A DNA stretch of 64,000 nucleotides, taken from RHKX01 sp963839535 (GTDB lineage Bacteria; Actinomycetota; Thermoleophilia; Solirubrobacterales; 70-9). The position numbers were made by a program, and so were the translations under genes. The notes beneath the pieces are model-generated. The model was not told where the DNA came from. It was given only the letters and a program-made list of their open reading frames with translations, and did not search any database. This document shows, piece by piece, positions 1 through 11,737 of this stretch. Location of the stretch: the NCBI GenBank assembly GCA_963839535.1, contig CAWIVF010000001.1, positions 62,001 through 126,000 on the forward strand, written 5' to 3'. Each line of letters starts with the position of its first letter. The stretch's first letter is position 1.

Positions 1-1489
<1,489 letters not shown>

Positions 1490-1569
1490 CCCCTCCGTCG
1501 CGCCGAGGTTTGAGGGTTATGCTGGCCGGGAAGAGCCGAGGGAACCCGAGAGGAGCACAGGAGAGACTT

Positions 1570-2028
1570 ATGGCTAGCAAGAAGAAGGTCGCCGGCAAGG
1601 CGGCAAAGGCGAAGGCCGCAGGAGCCACCGCAACAGCGAGGCCCTACGTGCAGAGGTTGATCGAGGACGACGAGCTGCGCGACAACCTGCGCGAGGCATA
1701 CGACGCCGGCCGCCATGCCTACGGGCGTGCCTCGGGGGCCAAGCGGCCCTCCGACGTGCTCGAGGACAAGAAGCTGCAGAAGGACCTGCGCAATGCCAGC
1801 GAAGCGCTGCGCAACGCGAGCGAGGCCCTGCGCGAGCCGGAGAAGAAGAGCGGCAGCACCTTCGGGCGCCTGCTCCTGATCGCGATCATCGGCGCGATCG
1901 TCGCCGTCGCGCTCAGCGAGGACCTGCGCAAGCAGCTGCTCGACCGTCTGTTCGGAGCGGAGGAGGAGTTCGAGTACACGTCGACGACGTCGAACTCCCC
2001 GGCCGGGGAGACCGCGTCGACGGCCTGA
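1570..2028 (+). CDS. Small single-span membrane protein of unknown function
   Basis: A 152-residue protein starting at ATG 1570, behind a purine-rich AGGAG/GGAGAG ribosome site. It begins with a Lys/Ala-rich segment (MASKKKVAGKAAKAKAAG). A charged, probably helical middle contains a short repeat (LRNASEALRNASEALREP). One hydrophobic helix lies near residues 100-115 (LLLIAIIGAIVAVAL), followed by an acidic Ser/Thr-rich tail. I recognise no catalytic motif. It sits 80 bases after lon on the same strand and is followed by a strong hairpin, so it may be the last gene of a lon transcript. Confidence 0.75.
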   Translation: MASKKKVAGKAAKAKAAGATATARPYVQRLIEDDELRDNLREAYDAGRHAYGRASGAKRPSDVLEDKKLQKDLRNASEALRNASEALREPEKKSGSTFGRLLLIAIIGAIVAVALSEDLRKQLLDRLFGAEEEFEYTSTTSNSPAGETASTA

Positions 2029-2059
2029 CCGCCGCCGCCTCCGATCCAAGGGTTCCGAG

Positions 2060-2092
2060 CCGAGGGGACGCTGCGCCGCAGCGTCCCCTCGG
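2060..2092 (+). terminator. Perfect 16-bp stem hairpin, likely transcription terminator
   Basis: The arms 2060-2075 and 2077-2092 are exact reverse complements around a single central base, so in practice the loop would be 3-5 nt. The stem is very GC-rich and no clear U-tract follows. It lies between the small membrane gene and the tetR gene, where it could end the lon transcript. Confidence 0.65.
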
Positions 2093-2111
2093 TCGTTGAG
2101 GGGCCGGGCGG

Positions 2112-2720
2112 TTGAGCGCGGCGGGCGGTGAGCGCGAGCTCGGGGGAGAGCGGGCCAAGCGCATCGTCGACGCGATGCGCCAGGGCGTCGCCACGCGCGG
2201 CATCGCCGGCGCGACCTTCGAGCACGTCGCCGGGGAGGCCGGGGTCAGCCGCGGCCTACTGCACTACTACTTCGGCACGAAGGAGCGGCTGCTGGTCGAG
2301 GTCGTCCGCCGTGACAGCGAGATCCGCGTCGCGCTGCTCGACGAACCGCTGGACGCGGCGGGCACGGCCGAGGAGGTCCTCGACGTCCTCGTCTCCAGCC
2401 TGCTCGACCTGATCGAGAACGACCCGGGGTTCTTCGTCCTGCTGTTCGAGCTGTTCAGCGCCGGCCGCCGCAACCCCGAGCTCCAGCGGGAGGTCGGGAG
2501 GCTCTTCGCCAAGACGCGCTCCCACGTCGCCGCCGCGCTCGAGGGCAAGGTCGCGGAGGGGGTCATCTCGCTCCGCTACGAGGCCGAGCCGACCGTCGCC
2601 TACCTCTTCGCCATCGCCGACGGCATCGCCGTGCAGGCGCTCTCGGACGAGGGCCGCGACCAGGCGGACGTCCTGGAGGTGGGGCGTGAGGCGGCTCGGC
2701 ACCTGCTCACATCCGGCTAA
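2112..2720 (+). CDS. TetR/AcrR-family transcriptional regulator
   Basis: A 202-residue regulator. The N-terminal helix-turn-helix spans about residues 14-60, with the TetR signatures GVATRGIAGATFEHVAGEAG and SRGLLHYYFGTKERLL. The rest is an all-helical ligand domain, the usual size for the family. The start used is TTG 2112; GTG 2128 lies in another frame. It stands immediately upstream of the six-gene mce cluster, in the same orientation, with a palindrome between them. That makes it a candidate local repressor of lipid transport, but the ligand cannot be told from sequence. Confidence 0.85.
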   Translation: MSAAGGERELGGERAKRIVDAMRQGVATRGIAGATFEHVAGEAGVSRGLLHYYFGTKERLLVEVVRRDSEIRVALLDEPLDAAGTAEEVLDVLVSSLLDLIENDPGFFVLLFELFSAGRRNPELQREVGRLFAKTRSHVAAALEGKVAEGVISLRYEAEPTVAYLFAIADGIAVQALSDEGRDQADVLEVGREAARHLLTSG

Positions 2721-2753
2721 GCTGTCCGGACCCGGTTTCGGGAAACGGACAGC
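2721..2753. promoter_or_regulatory. Palindrome between tetR and the mce cluster
   Basis: Arms GCTGTCCG (2721-2728) and CGGACAGC (2746-2753) are exact complements and enclose an inner CCCG-GTTT-CGGG stem. It begins right after the tetR stop codon. It could be a terminator for tetR or an operator bound by the TetR protein upstream of the mce genes; sequence alone cannot decide. A weak TAGGCT -10-like element lies downstream at 2799-2804. Confidence 0.45.
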
Positions 2754-2852
2754 CGCACTTGGGGGTGGTTCTCCCTGGTTGTCCGCGCCTGCCCCCGCTA
2801 GGCTTCAGGGCCCCGGGGGTGATCGAGGAGAGCGAGTTTTGAGGGCACAGCC

Positions 2853-4319
2853 TTGAGCGAAGGACGTGGGGCTACCCGGCGCTCTTCGCCGCGCCGTAGC
2901 CCCGGTCCCGACCGCCTCTCCGGGGAGAGGGGCGCGTCAACGCCCGCCCGCATGGCGGCGGTCCTTGCCGTGCTCGCCGCGTTCCTCGTCGCCGTGCTGC
3001 TGCTGTTCGGCGGCGACGGCGGCCACAAGTACACGATGCTCTTCCAGACGGGCGGCCAGCTCGTCCCCGGAAACCAGGTCCTCGTCGCCGGTCAGCCGGT
3101 CGGGACCGTTGACAAGATCAGCCTGACCGAGGACAACCAGGCGGCGATCAGCGTGACGATGGAGGACCCCCTCCGCGAGGGCAGCTCCGCGGTGATCCGC
3201 TCGACCTCGCTCTCGGGGGTCGCCAACCGCTACATCTCGCTCACGCCCGGGCCGAACAATGAGGAGGAACTCGAGGAGGAGGCGACGATCACCGGTGAGG
3301 ACACCACCACGCCGGTCGACCTCGACCAGATCTTCAACGTCTTCCGCGACCGCGAGCGCGAGGCGCTTCAGAAGTTCATCCAGGGCAACGCGACGGTCTA
3401 CACCGGCAACACCAAGCTCGCCAACCGCGCCTACAAGTTCCTCAATCCCGCGCTCAGCTCCTCCGAGCGGCTCTTCGCCGAGATCGCGAGCGACTCCGTC
3501 GCCCTCGAGCGGTTCCTCGTCTCCGGCTCGCAGGCGTTCGGCGCCCTCGCCGAGCGCCGCGACGACCTCACCTCGCTGGTCACGAACGCCAACGCCACGC
3601 TCCAGGCGATCGCCAACCGGAACGAGGATCTCGACCGCTCCCTCGCCGCGCTGCCGCAGACGCTGCGCCAGGGCAACACGACGTTCGTCAACCTCCGCGC
3701 CGCGCTCGACGACCTCGACCCGCTCGTCGCGGCCTCGAAGCCGGCAACGAAGAACCTCGCTCCCTTCATGCGCCGCCTCCGGCTCGTCGCGACGAACGCC
3801 GGCCCGGTGTTCAACGACCTCTCCAACGTCGTCTCCCTGCCCGGCCCGACCAACGATCTGGCCGACACCCTCGCGGACCTGCCCGATCTGGCGGACGCGG
3901 GACGAGTCGCATCGCCCGCGGTGGTCGAGGCTCTCGACGACTCCCAGGAGCAGGTCTCCTACCTCCGGGTCTACTCGCCCGACGTCGTCGCCTGGCTCGC
4001 CAAGTTCGGCGAGACGACCGCCTACTACGACGCCAACGGCCACTACGCCCGCGTGATGCCGGCGGCCAGCAACATCTTCGACTACGAGGAGAACGGGCCG
4101 GCGCAGGACACGCTCGAGCCGACCTACACCGAGCCGCCGGGCTCCCTCCAGCAGTTCGAGGACATCACGACCTTCGATCAGGTGACCCGTTGTCCCGGCG
4201 CCGGCCAGTACATGGCCTCGGACGGCTCGAACCCCTTCGACGGTGGATTCCTGACCTTCGGCACCGGCAGCGGCGCCGACTGCGACCCCAACGACATCCC
4301 GCCGAGGCCGACGCCGTGA
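2853..4319 (+). CDS. MCE family protein, first of six (MceA position)
   Basis: MCE proteins are membrane-anchored and carry an MlaD-type beta-barrel domain. They bind and pass lipids for an ABC importer of the Mla/Mce type. This 488-residue copy has a basic N-terminus and one transmembrane helix near residues 35-52 (AAVLAVLAAFLVAVLLLF). An MCE domain follows at about 57-145 (GNQVLVAGQPVGTVDKI is the barrel signature). After it come a long alpha-helical region and an acidic/Pro C-terminal tail. The start is TTG 2853; an internal ATG at 2952 directly before the membrane helix is an alternative. Its stop overlaps the next start as GTGA. No YrbE/MlaE permease or MlaF ATPase gene accompanies it here. 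Confidence 0.85.
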   Translation: MSEGRGATRRSSPRRSPGPDRLSGERGASTPARMAAVLAVLAAFLVAVLLLFGGDGGHKYTMLFQTGGQLVPGNQVLVAGQPVGTVDKISLTEDNQAAISVTMEDPLREGSSAVIRSTSLSGVANRYISLTPGPNNEEELEEEATITGEDTTTPVDLDQIFNVFRDREREALQKFIQGNATVYTGNTKLANRAYKFLNPALSSSERLFAEIASDSVALERFLVSGSQAFGALAERRDDLTSLVTNANATLQAIANRNEDLDRSLAALPQTLRQGNTTFVNLRAALDDLDPLVAASKPATKNLAPFMRRLRLVATNAGPVFNDLSNVVSLPGPTNDLADTLADLPDLADAGRVASPAVVEALDDSQEQVSYLRVYSPDVVAWLAKFGETTAYYDANGHYARVMPAASNIFDYEENGPAQDTLEPTYTEPPGSLQQFEDITTFDQVTRCPGAGQYMASDGSNPFDGGFLTFGTGSGADCDPNDIPPRPTP

Positions 4320-5776
4320 GAAGGATCCTGCTCATCCTCGGCGGGCTCCTCGCCGCAGCGGCGCTCGTCGCGACCAGCGCCGCCGGCGACGGCGAGGGCG
4401 ACGGCGGCGACTACATGGTCCGCGCCTACTTCGACAACGCCGGGTTCCTGGTCAACGGCGAGGAGGTCAGGATCGCCGGCGCCAAGGTGGGCAGCGTCGC
4501 CGAGGTGGACGTCGCCCGGGAGGACGAGCCCGTGACCGAGGACGGCTCCCCGTCGCCGGGGAAGGCCGTCGCGGTGCTGGCGATCGACGACCCCGGCTTC
4601 CAGGACTTCCGGACCGATGCCTCCTGTCTGATCCGCCCGCAGTCGCTGCTCGGCGAGAAGTACGTCGAGTGCGTGCCGACTCAGCCCCGGGCCGCCGGCA
4701 GCGAGCCGCCGCCGGAGCTGAGTCAGATCCCCGACGGCGAGATCGGCGAGGGCCAGTTCATGCTGCCGCTGGAGAACAACGGCAAGCAGGTCGACCTCGA
4801 CCTCGTCAACAACATCACCGGCGAGCCCGAGGCCGAGCGCCTGCGGCTGATCATCAACAACCTCGGGGCGGGGCTCGCCGCCCGTGGCGACGACCTCGGC
4901 GAGGTCATCAGGCGCGCCAACCCGGCCCTCCAGCAGACCGACAAGGTGCTGGCGATCCTCGCCGCGCAGAACCGCGGCCTCGCGCAGCTCGCCGCCGACT
5001 CCGACCAGATCCTCACCCCGCTCGCCCGCGAGCGCGAGAGCGTCGCCGGGTTCATCCGCAACGCCTCGATCGCGGGCGCCGCCGCCGCGGAGCGCCGCGA
5101 CGACATCGCCGAGGGGTTCGTCCGCTTCCCGCCGGCCCTGCGTGAGCTGGAGAGCACGATGGTCGAGCTGCGCCGCTTCGCCGAGCAGGCCCAGCCCGTG
5201 GCCGTCAACCTCCAGGCGGCCGCACCGGGACTGGCCGGGGCGACCCGCCAGCTCGGCCCGTTCTCGCGCGCCGGCGTGCCCGCTCTGCGCAGCCTCGGCA
5301 AGGCCACCGCAGCGAGCGGCGAGGACCTCGCCGCCTCGGTTCCGGTGATCCGCGATCTGCAGACCCTCGCCGAGTCCGGCATCGCGCCGGCCAAGAACCT
5401 CCGCAAGCTCTTCGGCAGCCTCCGCAAGACCGGCGGGATCGAGGCGCTGATGGGGTTCATCCTCAACACCTCGAACGTCTTCAACGGCTTCGACGACTTC
5501 GGCCACTACCTGCGGGCGCAGATCCAGATCACGAACTGCGTCGAGTACGTGACGAGGGGGTCGAGCGACTGCAACGCGAACTTCGGCAGCTCGAGCTTGC
5601 TCGCGGCTCCGGGCCGGCCGCCCTCGCCGGAGTCGTTCGGGGCGGAGCTCCCGGAAGGCCTGGCCCCGGAGACCGACGAAACCGAGCCGGAGGTGCAGAT
5701 CGACCCGGCGAAGGCGGACGCGTCGGCGGACGCGACCGGGGACCTGCTCGAGTTCCTGGTGGGTGAGGGGCGATGA
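4316..5776 (+). CDS. MCE family protein, second of six
   Basis: About 486 residues from GTG 4316, which overlaps the previous stop as GTGA. A signal-anchor helix at the N-terminus (RRILLILGGLLAAAALVAT) is followed by an MlaD-like domain containing GEEVRIAGAKVGSVAEV and the conserved RPQSLLGEKYVEC segment. A long helical region then ends in an acidic tail. The frame is intact over its whole length, unlike the later mce copies. The stop overlaps the next start as ATGA. The close coupling suggests the six proteins are made together, as in actinobacterial Mce complexes, where MceA-F form a heterohexamer. Confidence 0.87.
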   Translation: MRRILLILGGLLAAAALVATSAAGDGEGDGGDYMVRAYFDNAGFLVNGEEVRIAGAKVGSVAEVDVAREDEPVTEDGSPSPGKAVAVLAIDDPGFQDFRTDASCLIRPQSLLGEKYVECVPTQPRAAGSEPPPELSQIPDGEIGEGQFMLPLENNGKQVDLDLVNNITGEPEAERLRLIINNLGAGLAARGDDLGEVIRRANPALQQTDKVLAILAAQNRGLAQLAADSDQILTPLARERESVAGFIRNASIAGAAAAERRDDIAEGFVRFPPALRELESTMVELRRFAEQAQPVAVNLQAAAPGLAGATRQLGPFSRAGVPALRSLGKATAASGEDLAASVPVIRDLQTLAESGIAPAKNLRKLFGSLRKTGGIEALMGFILNTSNVFNGFDDFGHYLRAQIQITNCVEYVTRGSSDCNANFGSSSLLAAPGRPPSPESFGAELPEGLAPETDETEPEVQIDPAKADASADATGDLLEFLVGEGR

Positions 5777-7208
5777 GGCGGCGGCGCGGCAGCCCGATGG
5801 CCTCGGCCTTCCGCAACCCGACGGTGATCGGTGCGCTCACCGTCCTGATCACGATCCTCGCCGTCTTCCTGGCCTACAACGCCAACAACGGCCTGCCGTT
5901 CGTGCAGACCTACCGCCTGACCGCCCAGGTGCCGGACGCGGCGGCGCTCGTTCCCGGCAACGAGGTGCGCGTGGGCGGAGTCCGCGTCGGCGTGGTCGAG
6001 GCGATCGAGCCGGTCACCCAGGAGGACGGCTCGATCAACGCGGCCCTGTCGCTCAAGCTCGACAAGGTCGTCGAGCCGCTGCCGGTCGACTCGACGGTGA
6101 TCATCCGCTCCCGCTCCGCCCTCGGACTGAAGTACGTCCAGATCGTCCGCGGCACCGACGAGGAGGGGTACGAGGAGGGCGCGGTCCTGCCGCTCAGCGC
6201 GGCGAAGCCGGAGCCGGTGGAGTTCGACGAGCTCCTCAACACGTTCGACGAGCCCACCGCGGAGGCGATGCGGGAGAACCTGTACGAGTTCGGCAACGCG
6301 CTCGCCGGCCGCGGGGTCGACCTGAACGAGGCGATCGGCGCCTTCGAGCCGCTGCTGCCGCGGCTGGAGCGGGTGATGCGCGTCCTCGCCGACCGCGAGA
6401 GCGGCATCGGGCCGTTCTTCGCCGCGCTCCAGCAGTCGGCCGCCGAGGTCGCCCCCGTCGCCGAGGTCCAGGCGCAGATGTTCGTGGACCTCGACACGAC
6501 TCTGCAGGCATTCGCCGACGTCGCCGTTCCCTACCTCCAGGACACGATCTCGCTGACCCCCGAGACGCTGCAGACGATGACCGAGACGCTGCCGACGATC
6601 CGCCCGTTCCTGGTCAACTCGCGGGGCCTCTTCGCCGACCTCGAGCCCGGGACGGAGGCGCTGGCCGTCTCCTCCGACGAGATCGAGAAGGCGCTGACCG
6701 TGGGAACCCCGGTCCTGCGGGCGTCGCCGACCCTCAACAAGCAGCTGGCGCCCACCGCGGCATCGCTGCGCCGCTTCAACGACGACGATCGGGTCCGAAC
6801 CGGCATCCGCCGCCTGACCGACCTGAACAACGTGCTCGGCCCGACCCTGCGGTTCATCACCCCCGCCCAGTCGGTCTGCAACTACGCGACGATCCTGTTC
6901 AGCAACGTGGCCAGCGCCGGGAGCCTCGGCAACTAGATCCGGGAACTGGCAGCAGGTGAACGCCCTCAACAACCCGTCCGGCCCGAACAACGAGGGAAGT
7001 CCGTCCTCGGCCCCGGCGAATGGCGGCGGCACCGACATCCGCAACTACCTGCACGTCAATCCCTACCCGAACACCGCCGCACCGGGCCAGCCACGCGAGT
7101 GCGAGGCGGGCAACGAGCCCTACGCCATCGGCGAGCAGGTGATCGGCAACATCCCCGGCAACCAGGGGACCGTGACCAGCGGACCAGCTTTCGGGAGGTG
7201 GCGGCTGA
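5773..7208 (+). CDS. MCE family protein, third of six, C-terminus frameshifted
   Basis: Start ATG 5773 (ATGA overlap). A membrane anchor near residues 17-36 is followed by an MCE domain (GNEVRVGGVRVGVVEAI; RSRSALGLKYVQI). The first frame stops at TAG 6936, but the conserved C-terminal part carries on in the next frame (NNEGSPSSAPANGGG, then YLHVNPYPNTAAPGQPRECE). A second +1 break near 7180-7195 returns it to a frame that ends at TGA 7206-7208, overlapping the next ATG as TGATG. I therefore place the real end at 7208. Both breaks are net +1, like the others in the window, and are probably sequence errors. Confidence 0.82.
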
Positions 7209-8733
7209 TGGCGCGCTCGCGTAGGCCGAAGCCCGGCGTGAAGGACTTCAACGAGGGGATCTATCACCGCCCGCCCGTCGGCCTGAGCTTCTTCAAGACC
7301 GGCGTGCTGGCCCTGATCGCGATCCTGATCCTGACCTTCTTCGCCTACACGAAGGAACTGCCGTGGAGCGACGAGGGCTACACGGCCACGGCGACGTTCG
7401 CGAGCGCCACGACCCTGCAGCCGAACTCCCCGGTGCGGATCGCCGGCGTCAACGTCGGCAAGGTCACCGAGGTCGAGCCCGAAGGCACCGCCGCGAAGGT
7501 GACGTTCACGATCGACGAGGACGGGCTGCCGATCCACGACGACGCCACGATCATCATCCGGCCGCGCCTCTTCCTCGAGGGCAACTTCTTCCTCGACCTC
7601 CGTCCCGGCAGCCCCAGCGCCCCGGAGATCCCCGACGGCGGCGACATCCCGATGACCAGCACGTCGACCGCGGTCCAGCTCGACGAGGTGCTGACGTCGC
7701 TGCAGGCGCCGGACCGGCGCAACCTCGCGCTGCTGCTCGAGGGCTACGGCTCGGCACTGGCCGACAAGCCGACGGCGGCTCAGGACAAGGGCCAGGACCC
7801 CGACGTCCAGGGGCTCTCCGCGGCGGAGGCGCTGAACCTGTCCTTCCGCTACGGCGGCCGGGCCGGCAAGGGCACCGCTCAGGTCAACGAGGCCCTGATG
7901 GGAATGGAGAAGGGCGACCTCAGCGGCCTGATCAGCGCCAGCGCGACGGTGTTCGAGCAGCTCGCCTCCCGCGAGGAGGCCCTGAAGGGCCTGATCACCA
8001 ACTTCTCGATCACGACCGGGGCCTTCGCCGAGGAGTCGGAGAGCCTCGAGGAGACCCTCGCCCAGCTCGCGCCGACCGTCGAGCAGGCGCAGGAGCAGCT
8101 GCATCGACATCAACGCGGCGTTCCCGCCGCTCCGCGCCTTCGCCCGTGAGCTGACCCCCGGCGTGAAGGAGCTGCCCGCCACGATCCGGGTCGGGCAACC
8201 CCTGGCTCGTGCAGGCGAACAAGCTCCTGTCCCCGGACGAGCTCGGCGGTCTGGCGAAGGACCTGGGGATCATCACGCCCGAGCTGTCCGAGGGAACTCG
8301 CAGCCTGACCCGGCTGTTCACCCAGCTCGGCCTGACCAGCCGCTGCGTCTCCAACGTCCTCGTGCCGACCGGCAACATCGTCATCAACGACCAGTTCGCC
8401 ACCGGGCAGGAGAACTTCAAGGAGTTCTTCTACGGAGCCGTGGCGCAGGCGGGTGAGGGCGCGAACTTCGACGGGAACGGCCAGTTCCTGCGGATCCAGC
8501 CGGGCGGCGGGCCGGTCGAGGTCGCCACTCCCGTCCCGGGCGGCAGCTCGATCACCAGAGATGACGTCCTCTACGGCAACACGATCATGGCACCCGATCG
8601 GCACCCAGCCTCTGAAGCCGGCCAAGGCGCCGGAGGTGCAGCAGGACATCCCCTGCTACACGCAACGACATCCCCGACCTCGAAGGGCCCGCAGGCGGCG
8701 ATCGGCCCCCCGAACCCGGACGCGACGCCGTGA
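7208..8733 (+). CDS. MCE family protein, fourth of six, several frameshifts
   Basis: Start ATG 7208. A basic N-terminus precedes a membrane helix (TGVLALIAILILTFFAY). The MCE domain carries NSPVRIAGVNVGKVTEV and RPRLFLEGNFFLDLRPG, and a helical region follows. The frame breaks by +1 near 8100, 8195, 8585, 8660 and 8690. Stitching the frames restores a continuous family sequence: INAAFPPLRAFARELTPGV, then GNPWLVQANKLLSPDELGG, then PIGTQPLKPAKAPEVQQDIP, then a Pro/Asn tail. The last frame ends at TGA 8731-8733, overlapping the next start as GTGA. Gene order and overlaps argue for an intact gene misread by the sequence. Confidence 0.8.
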
Positions 8734-10054
8734 GGAAGGCGCTGCGCACATACACGCGCGACTTCGTCGCCATCTTGGTCCTCGCCGCCCTCGGCCTGGC
8801 CGTGCTCTTCGTGATCCTCTCCCAGCAGAGCAGCGCGCTGCCGTCGTGGTTCCCGTTCCTCGGCGAGGAGCGCTTCGAGCTCAAGACCGAGCTGCAGACC
8901 GCCCAGGCGGTGACGCCCGGCCAGGGACAGACGGTGAACATCTCCGGCGTCAAGGTCGGCGACGTGACCTCCGTCGAGCTCGAGGACGGGGTGGCCGTGG
9001 TCACCATGCAGGTGGAGCCCGAGTACGCCGAGCTGATCCACCCGGACGCCTCGGTGCTGCTGCGCCCACGCACCGGCCTGCAGGACATGACCGTCGAGGT
9101 CGATCCCGGGACCGAGGAGGAGAGCGTGCCCGAGGGCTTCACCATCCCCCTCGCCAGCTCCCAGCCGAACATCAACTTCGATCAGATCCTCGCCTCGCTC
9201 GACGGCGACACCCGCGCCTACCTGCGGCTGCTGCTGGCCGGCGGCGCCGAGGCGCTCGAAGGGCAAGAACAGCGAGCGCTTCGCCTCGGTCCTGCGCCGG
9301 CTCGAGCCGACGACCCGCGACCTCGCGAAGATCAACGGCGCGCTCGCCCAGCGTCGCGAGAACCTCCGCCGGATCATCACCAACTTCAAGCTCCTCGCTG
9401 AGGAGGTCGGCAAGAGCGACACGAACCTGACCGGCTTCATCGAGTCCCAGAACGAGGTCTTCGGGGCCTTCGCCGAGGAGGAGGAGTCGCTGCGCGCCAC
9501 GCTCCGCGGGCTCCCCGGCGCGCTGCGTGAGACCCGCGGAGCGCTGAGCGCGTCCGCGAGCCTCTCCAACGACCTCGGCCCGGCGCTCACGGACCTGCTT
9601 CCCGCGGCGCGCGCCCTTGCCCCGGCCCTGCAGCAGACCCGGCCGTTCTTCCGCAAGACGCTGAGCCCGGTCCGCGACCAGATTCGCCCGTTCACCCAGG
9701 AGGTCGCCCCCGCGATCACCGCATTGCGGCGAGCGGCTCCCCCTCTCACCGAGTCCTCGGAGGCGCTCTCGGGAGGGCTCTCCGAGCTGAACCGCCTGCT
9801 CAACGCTCTCGCGTACAACCCCGACAGGGGACGCGGAGGGCTACCTCTTCTACCTGACCTGGCTGAACCACAACACGAACGCCTGCCTTCCTCAACCAGG
9901 ACGGCCTGGGCCCGATGCGGCGCGGCGCTGCTCATGTACAGCTGCTTCGCCTCCAGACTCGCCGACCGCTCGTCGCGCGCCGGCCGAACATGGCAACGGC
10001 GCGCGAGGTCGCCCGGCTCCCCACCACCGCCGAGATCTGCCGGCGGCCCCGTAG
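8730..10054 (+). CDS. MCE family protein, fifth of six, several frameshifts
   Basis: Start GTG 8730. A membrane helix (FVAILVLAALGLAVLFVIL) precedes the MCE domain (GQTVNISGVKVGDVTSVEL; RPRTGLQDMTVEVDPGT). The first frame is lost near 9258, where one extra G follows LEG. The next frame continues as KNSERFASVLRRLEPTTRDL for about 190 residues. Further +1 breaks near 9830, 9893, 9925, 9960 and 10040-10050 scramble the C-terminus. Segments such as EGYLFYLTWLNHNTNAC and NMATAREVARLPTTAEIC belong to it. The likely stop is TAG 10052-10054, directly adjoining the next ATG. Confidence 0.76.
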
Positions 10055-11569
10055 ATGGAAACCAGCGCACCGACATTCGGACGGATCGCCATCGCGGCGG
10101 GCTTCGCCCTGTCGTGCTTCGGCCTGCTGCTCTTCCTCTGGCTCGCCTTCGGCGGCCCGGTCCCCCTGAAGCCGGAGAGCTACCGCGTCGACATGGAGTT
10201 CGACGAGGCGAGCCAGCTCGCCGTCGAGTCCGACGTGCGGATCTCCGGCGTCTCGGTCGGCAAGGTCAAGGGCATCGAGCTGGCCGACTCCGGGCTCGCC
10301 GACGCGACGATCGAGATCAAGCCGGAGTACGCCCCGATCCCGGTCAACACCAGGGCGATCCTGCGCCAGAAGACGCTGCTCGGAGAGACCTACGTCGAGC
10401 TCACCCCCGGGGACCCCGACGCCGGGATGATCCCGGAGGGGGGAGACCTCGCGCCCGCGCAGGTCTCCGACGCCGTCCAGCTCGACGAGATCTTCCGGGC
10501 CTTCGACGAGCCGACCCGGGTCGCCTTCCAGAACTGGATGGTCGGCGCCTCCCAGGCCCTCCGCGGTCGCGGCGTGGACCTGAACTCGGCCCTGGGGAAC
10601 CTCGCGCCGTTCGCCGAGCGCGCCGACGACGTGCTGCGGGTGCTCGACAGCCAGCGACTCGCCGTGCGCCAGCTGATCGATGACGGCGGGCAGACCTTCG
10701 ACGCCCTGAGCGAGCGCCCGGGCGAGCTGCGCTCGCTGATCGAGAACACCGAGGAGGTCTTCTCGACGACGGCGGCCCGCGACCAGGAGCTGCGCGAGAT
10801 CTTCCTGGCTCTGCCGACCTTCCTCCAGCAGTCGAAGCTGACCCTCGAGCGCCTCGACCGCTTCGCCGTCGACACCGACCCGCTCGTGACTCAGTTGCGG
10901 CCCTCGGCCCGCGAGCTCAGCGGCACGTTCCTCGCGCTGCAGGACCTCTCACCCGACCTGATCGAGTTCTTCCGGGGCCTGCGGCCGGTGATTCGTCGCT
11001 CCGAGAGCGGCTTCGGCGCCCTGCGCACCGTGTTCGACGACCAATCCCCCCGCCGCTGGGCCGCGTCGACGAGTACTTCGACGAGCTGATCCCGGCGCTG
11101 GAGATCGTCTACCTCTATCGGCGCGAGGTCACGGCGTTCCTCGGCAACGTCGCCGCCGCGACCAACGGCGAGAGACTGCCCGAGCGGCGCCACCGCCGCC
11201 GGTCAAGTACCTGCGCGCGACGGGACCGCTCGCCCCGCAGTCCTCGCCTCACCGCCGGTGCCCTACAAGACCAGCCGGCATCAACGCCTACGTCGAAGCC
11301 GGGCGGGTACACCAAGCTGGCCCAGGGGCTCGAGAGCTTCCATCGTCGAGCAGTGCACCTCGGGGCGCGAGCGCGACGCTGACCGGCCCGGGCGACCTGC
11401 CGGGCGACCTCTACGACCGGATCCAGAGCTACGCGATGGGCGGGGACGGCATCGTCGACACCGACGACGTTCCGGCGCCGGCGTGCAAGAAGCAGGGGCC
11501 GCATGAAGTCGGTCGGCGGGCCACCCCGACGAGCGCACGGACTACCTGCACGTCTACCGCGACCGCTGA
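10055..11569 (+). CDS. MCE family protein, sixth of six, C-terminus frameshifted
   Basis: Start ATG 10055. An N-terminal membrane helix (FALSCFGLLLFLWLAFGG) is followed by the MCE domain (ESDVRISGVSVGKVKGIEL; RQKTLLGETYVELTPGD). A long helical region runs intact to about 11040, after which several +1 breaks follow. Recoverable pieces in order are GRVDEYFDELIPALEIVYLY, RREVTAFLGNVAAATNGE, PPVKYLRATGPLAPQ, GGYTKLAQGLESF, PGDLYDRIQSYAMGGDG and TDYLHVYRDR, ending at TGA 11567-11569. This completes a mceA-F-like set. Confidence 0.76.
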
Positions 11570-11652
11570 GCGGCGTCGGCGGCTGGATGTCTCCGGCCAG
11601 CCGCACCGCAACCATGGCGGGGCGCCGGTGTTGAGGCGTAGAGTTGAGCAGC

Positions 11653-11674
11653 CCGCCCGGCCCTGCCCGGGCGG
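11653..11674 (+). terminator. GC hairpin after the mce cluster
   Basis: Arms CCGCCCGG (11653-11660) and CCGGGCGG (11667-11674) pair perfectly around a 6-nt loop, 84 bases after the last mce stop codon. There is no U-tract. It is a plausible but unproven end for the mce transcript. Confidence 0.4.
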
Positions 11675-11737
11675 ACATTGAGAGACACGAGGCGGAGCCG
11701 TGCAAGCGGCTCTATGAGCCCTTACAAGGAGGAAAGA

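Noticed and set aside
6956..8149. A stand-alone protein spanning the mceC tail and mceD
   Set aside because: The first 84 residues are the C-terminal tail of MceC; mceD has its own ATG at 7208 with the usual overlap.
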